Source: Clostridiales bacterium (GTDB lineage: Bacteria; Bacillota; Clostridia; Oscillospirales; Oscillospiraceae). Taken from it: a stretch of 6,852 nucleotides of DNA. Each line of letters opens with the position of its first letter. Position 1 is the stretch's first letter. Under the pieces are notes generated by a model, which was not told the DNA's origin, did not search any database, and worked only from the letters and a program-made list of their open reading frames with translations. The stretch spans positions 1-6,852 of the forward strand of contig JAHAEW010000119.1 in NCBI GenBank assembly GCA_018374635.1. Reading direction: 5' to 3'. The position numbers and the translations under genes were made by a program. Positions 5,919 to 6,852 of the stretch are shown here, piece after piece.

Positions 5919-6083
5919 GATTAAACAAAACCGCATTGCGCATTATACATAGATTTTTACGCCCAGATGGAGCACAATGCTGATTTTACAAAAACCAGAG
6001 GAAAACTTTTTTTAACCGGAAAAGAACCTTCCGCTTTAACCTTTATACTTCAATCACAGGGCAAGACGAGAGCGGTGAGAGGA

Positions 6084-6416
6084 ATGCCCCCGTCAGAGCG
6101 GAGAAGTGAAATCCTACGTCTGCTATGCAAGCGGAGGCACGAAACAGCCATAAATCTTGCGACAGAGTTTGGTGTCTCTGAGCGGACGATCCGCAACGAT
6201 TTGGTGATTCTCTCCTGCTATTACCCGATCCAAGTTACATGGGGACGATATGGCGGAGTGGCTCATCTACCAGAATGGTTCCACCTAGAAAACCGGATGT
6301 TATCTCCGAAACAGGAAATACTTCTCCAAAAACTGAAAACAGCCTTAGATGGGGAGGAGCTCCAAGTCATGAATAGTATTCTAGCCCAGTTTGCCCTGTA
6401 TTGGGAGTATCGGTGA
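6084..6416 (+). CDS. DeoR-like helix-turn-helix regulator
   Basis: From the ATG at 6084 the product is 110 residues and starts MPPSERRSEIL, which is where related short HTH proteins begin. The frame also has an ATG at 5967 (149 residues), but it lacks a ribosome site and its extra 39 residues look unrelated. An AGAGG run stands very close (1 nt) to 6084, so the start is not settled. Residues 1-50 form a winged helix of the DeoR/HTH_11 type, with recognition helix VSERTIRNDLVIL. A wing GRYGGVAHL follows, then a helical tail (about 75-110). The effector domain of full-length DeoR or WYL regulators is absent. Such short forms are common in clostridial integrative elements, which makes a mobile context plausible but unproven. 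The stop codon lies in a small hairpin (6409-6425). Confidence 0.72.
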   Translation: MPPSERRSEILRLLCKRRHETAINLATEFGVSERTIRNDLVILSCYYPIQVTWGRYGGVAHLPEWFHLENRMLSPKQEILLQKLKTALDGEELQVMNSILAQFALYWEYR

Positions 6417-6425
6417 TCTACCGAT
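6409..6425. repeat. Small hairpin around the stop codon of the HTH gene
   Basis: ATCGGT (6409-6414) and ACCGAT (6420-6425) are exact inverted copies with a 5-nt loop that includes the end of the TGA. No T-run follows. It marks the border between coding DNA and the GC-rich structured region. Confidence 0.4.
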
Positions 6426-6439
6426 TTCCGTCCTGATCC

Positions 6440-6839
6440 TTGTAAATAGAATATCCGGCAGCGGGATACGTCCGCTGACGAGAGGCCCTCCGGGAGGGGG
6501 GCTGAAGCGACGCTGGAGGATGCGCCAAGACCACCTGTGCGGGCTGTGAGCCCGCATCAAAGACGGCCAAGGAAGGTGCAGAGCGGTGCCCATCTGTCCA
6601 CAAAGTAGCCTGTGGCGGGCTGTTTCGCATTGCGGCTGGCTTATCCGGCCCGACCCTCGTCAGCAATCTGATAATGATACTCCTGTCCAGCCACAGCCCC
6701 GGGTAAAACCGGGATCAAGCAATGGGGGCAGCTCGGAGAGATCCTCGGAGGGATGAGATTCCCGTGATGTGTGCCAACACAGTCCGTCTGCTGCCGCCCA
6801 GGGCCCGGGAAGTAGTGTCGAATAGGGCCAACCAGCGAA
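6440..6839 (+). ncRNA. Candidate large structured RNA, possibly HEARO/omegaRNA-like
   Basis: About 400 GC-rich bases without a supported reading frame contain a dense series of perfect stems. Local stems are 6459-6464/6472-6477, 6486-6490/6494-6498, TGCGGGCT/AGCCCGCA at 6538-6545/6549-6556, 6598-6602/6611-6615, GGCTGG/CCGGCC at 6634-6639/6645-6650, 6660-6663/6668-6671 and CCCGG/CCGGG at 6698-6702/6709-6713. A long-range stem follows, GGGGGCAGC/GCTGCC-G-CCC at 6724-6732/6790-6799, enclosing hairpins at 6750-6763 and 6768-6781. The last stem is GGCCC/GGGCC at 6802-6806/6825-6829. Large structured RNA of this size at what may be the left end of a further gene fits HEARO, the omegaRNA of IscB nucleases, but the partner gene would lie outside the window. 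Strand and boundaries are inferred; other large RNA classes are possible. Confidence 0.45.
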
Positions 6840-6852
6840 ATGTATTTTTGAG

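Noticed and set aside
5967..6083. Longer N-terminus for the HTH regulator (149 residues)
   Set aside because: No ribosome site before the ATG at 5967, and the HTH domain begins normally at the ATG at 6084; kept only as an alternative.
6418..6666. Minus-strand open frames of 70 and 82 residues in the GC-rich end
   Set aside because: Pro/Arg/Ser/Gln-rich, low-complexity products of GC-rich DNA, overlapping the perfect stems of the structured region; no domain or credible start.
6440..6852. Group II intron or its 5' end
   Set aside because: No GTGCG(A/C)-type 5' start at a border, no recognisable domain V hairpin and no reverse-transcriptase frame in the window.
1..6852. CRISPR array, tRNA or rRNA
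   Set aside because: No regularly spaced direct repeats, no cloverleaf with a T-loop GTTCRA signature, and no rRNA-like conserved stretch were seen.

Overview
The window looks like chromosomal accessory DNA from a Gram-positive, low-to-mid GC anaerobe of the class Clostridia, probably a gut Oscillospiraceae or Lachnospiraceae relative. The support is an agr-type peptide quorum-sensing locus, strong purine-rich Shine-Dalgarno sites, a DUF6514-like small protein and a short DeoR-like HTH protein of a kind I associate with clostridial mobile elements. No taxon can be named from the sequence alone.

Layout. Positions 1-71 may carry the last codons of a rightward gene. Positions 142-2440 hold a leftward operon in the order XRE-type repressor, LytTR response regulator (agrA-like), GHKL sensor kinase (agrC-like). 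A divergent control region (2441-2641) separates it from a rightward set: agrB (2642-3232), agrD (3229-3366, overlapping agrB by ATGA), a 430-residue secreted protein of unknown function (3421-4713) and a 123-residue membrane-anchored protein (4710-5081, again overlapping by ATGA). A long inverted repeat and a very strong intrinsic terminator (5286-5314) follow. Next is a small unit with a DUF6514-like protein (5494-5784) and a possible 22-residue microprotein (5781-5849), closed by a second terminator (5871-5918). After that comes an HTH regulator (6084-6416). The last 430 bases (6417-6852) are GC-rich, have no convincing reading frame and fold into about ten stems. I read them as a structured non-coding RNA, possibly HEARO/omegaRNA-like and lying upstream of a gene beyond the window.

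How it may work together. AgrB would process and export the AgrD precursor as a five-membered thiolactone peptide with ring Cys-Phe-Tyr-Thr-Ala. The kinase would sense that peptide outside the cell and phosphorylate the LytTR regulator. The divergent region carries two near-identical 12-bp direct repeats spaced 22 bp start to start, which is the geometry of AgrA/LytTR sites. They overlap a good leftward promoter and a small palindrome that could be the XRE operator. The secreted and membrane proteins directly behind agrD are the natural candidate outputs of the circuit. They are unfamiliar to me, lower in GC than agrB, and are the most likely new biology here together with the 3'-terminal structured RNA.
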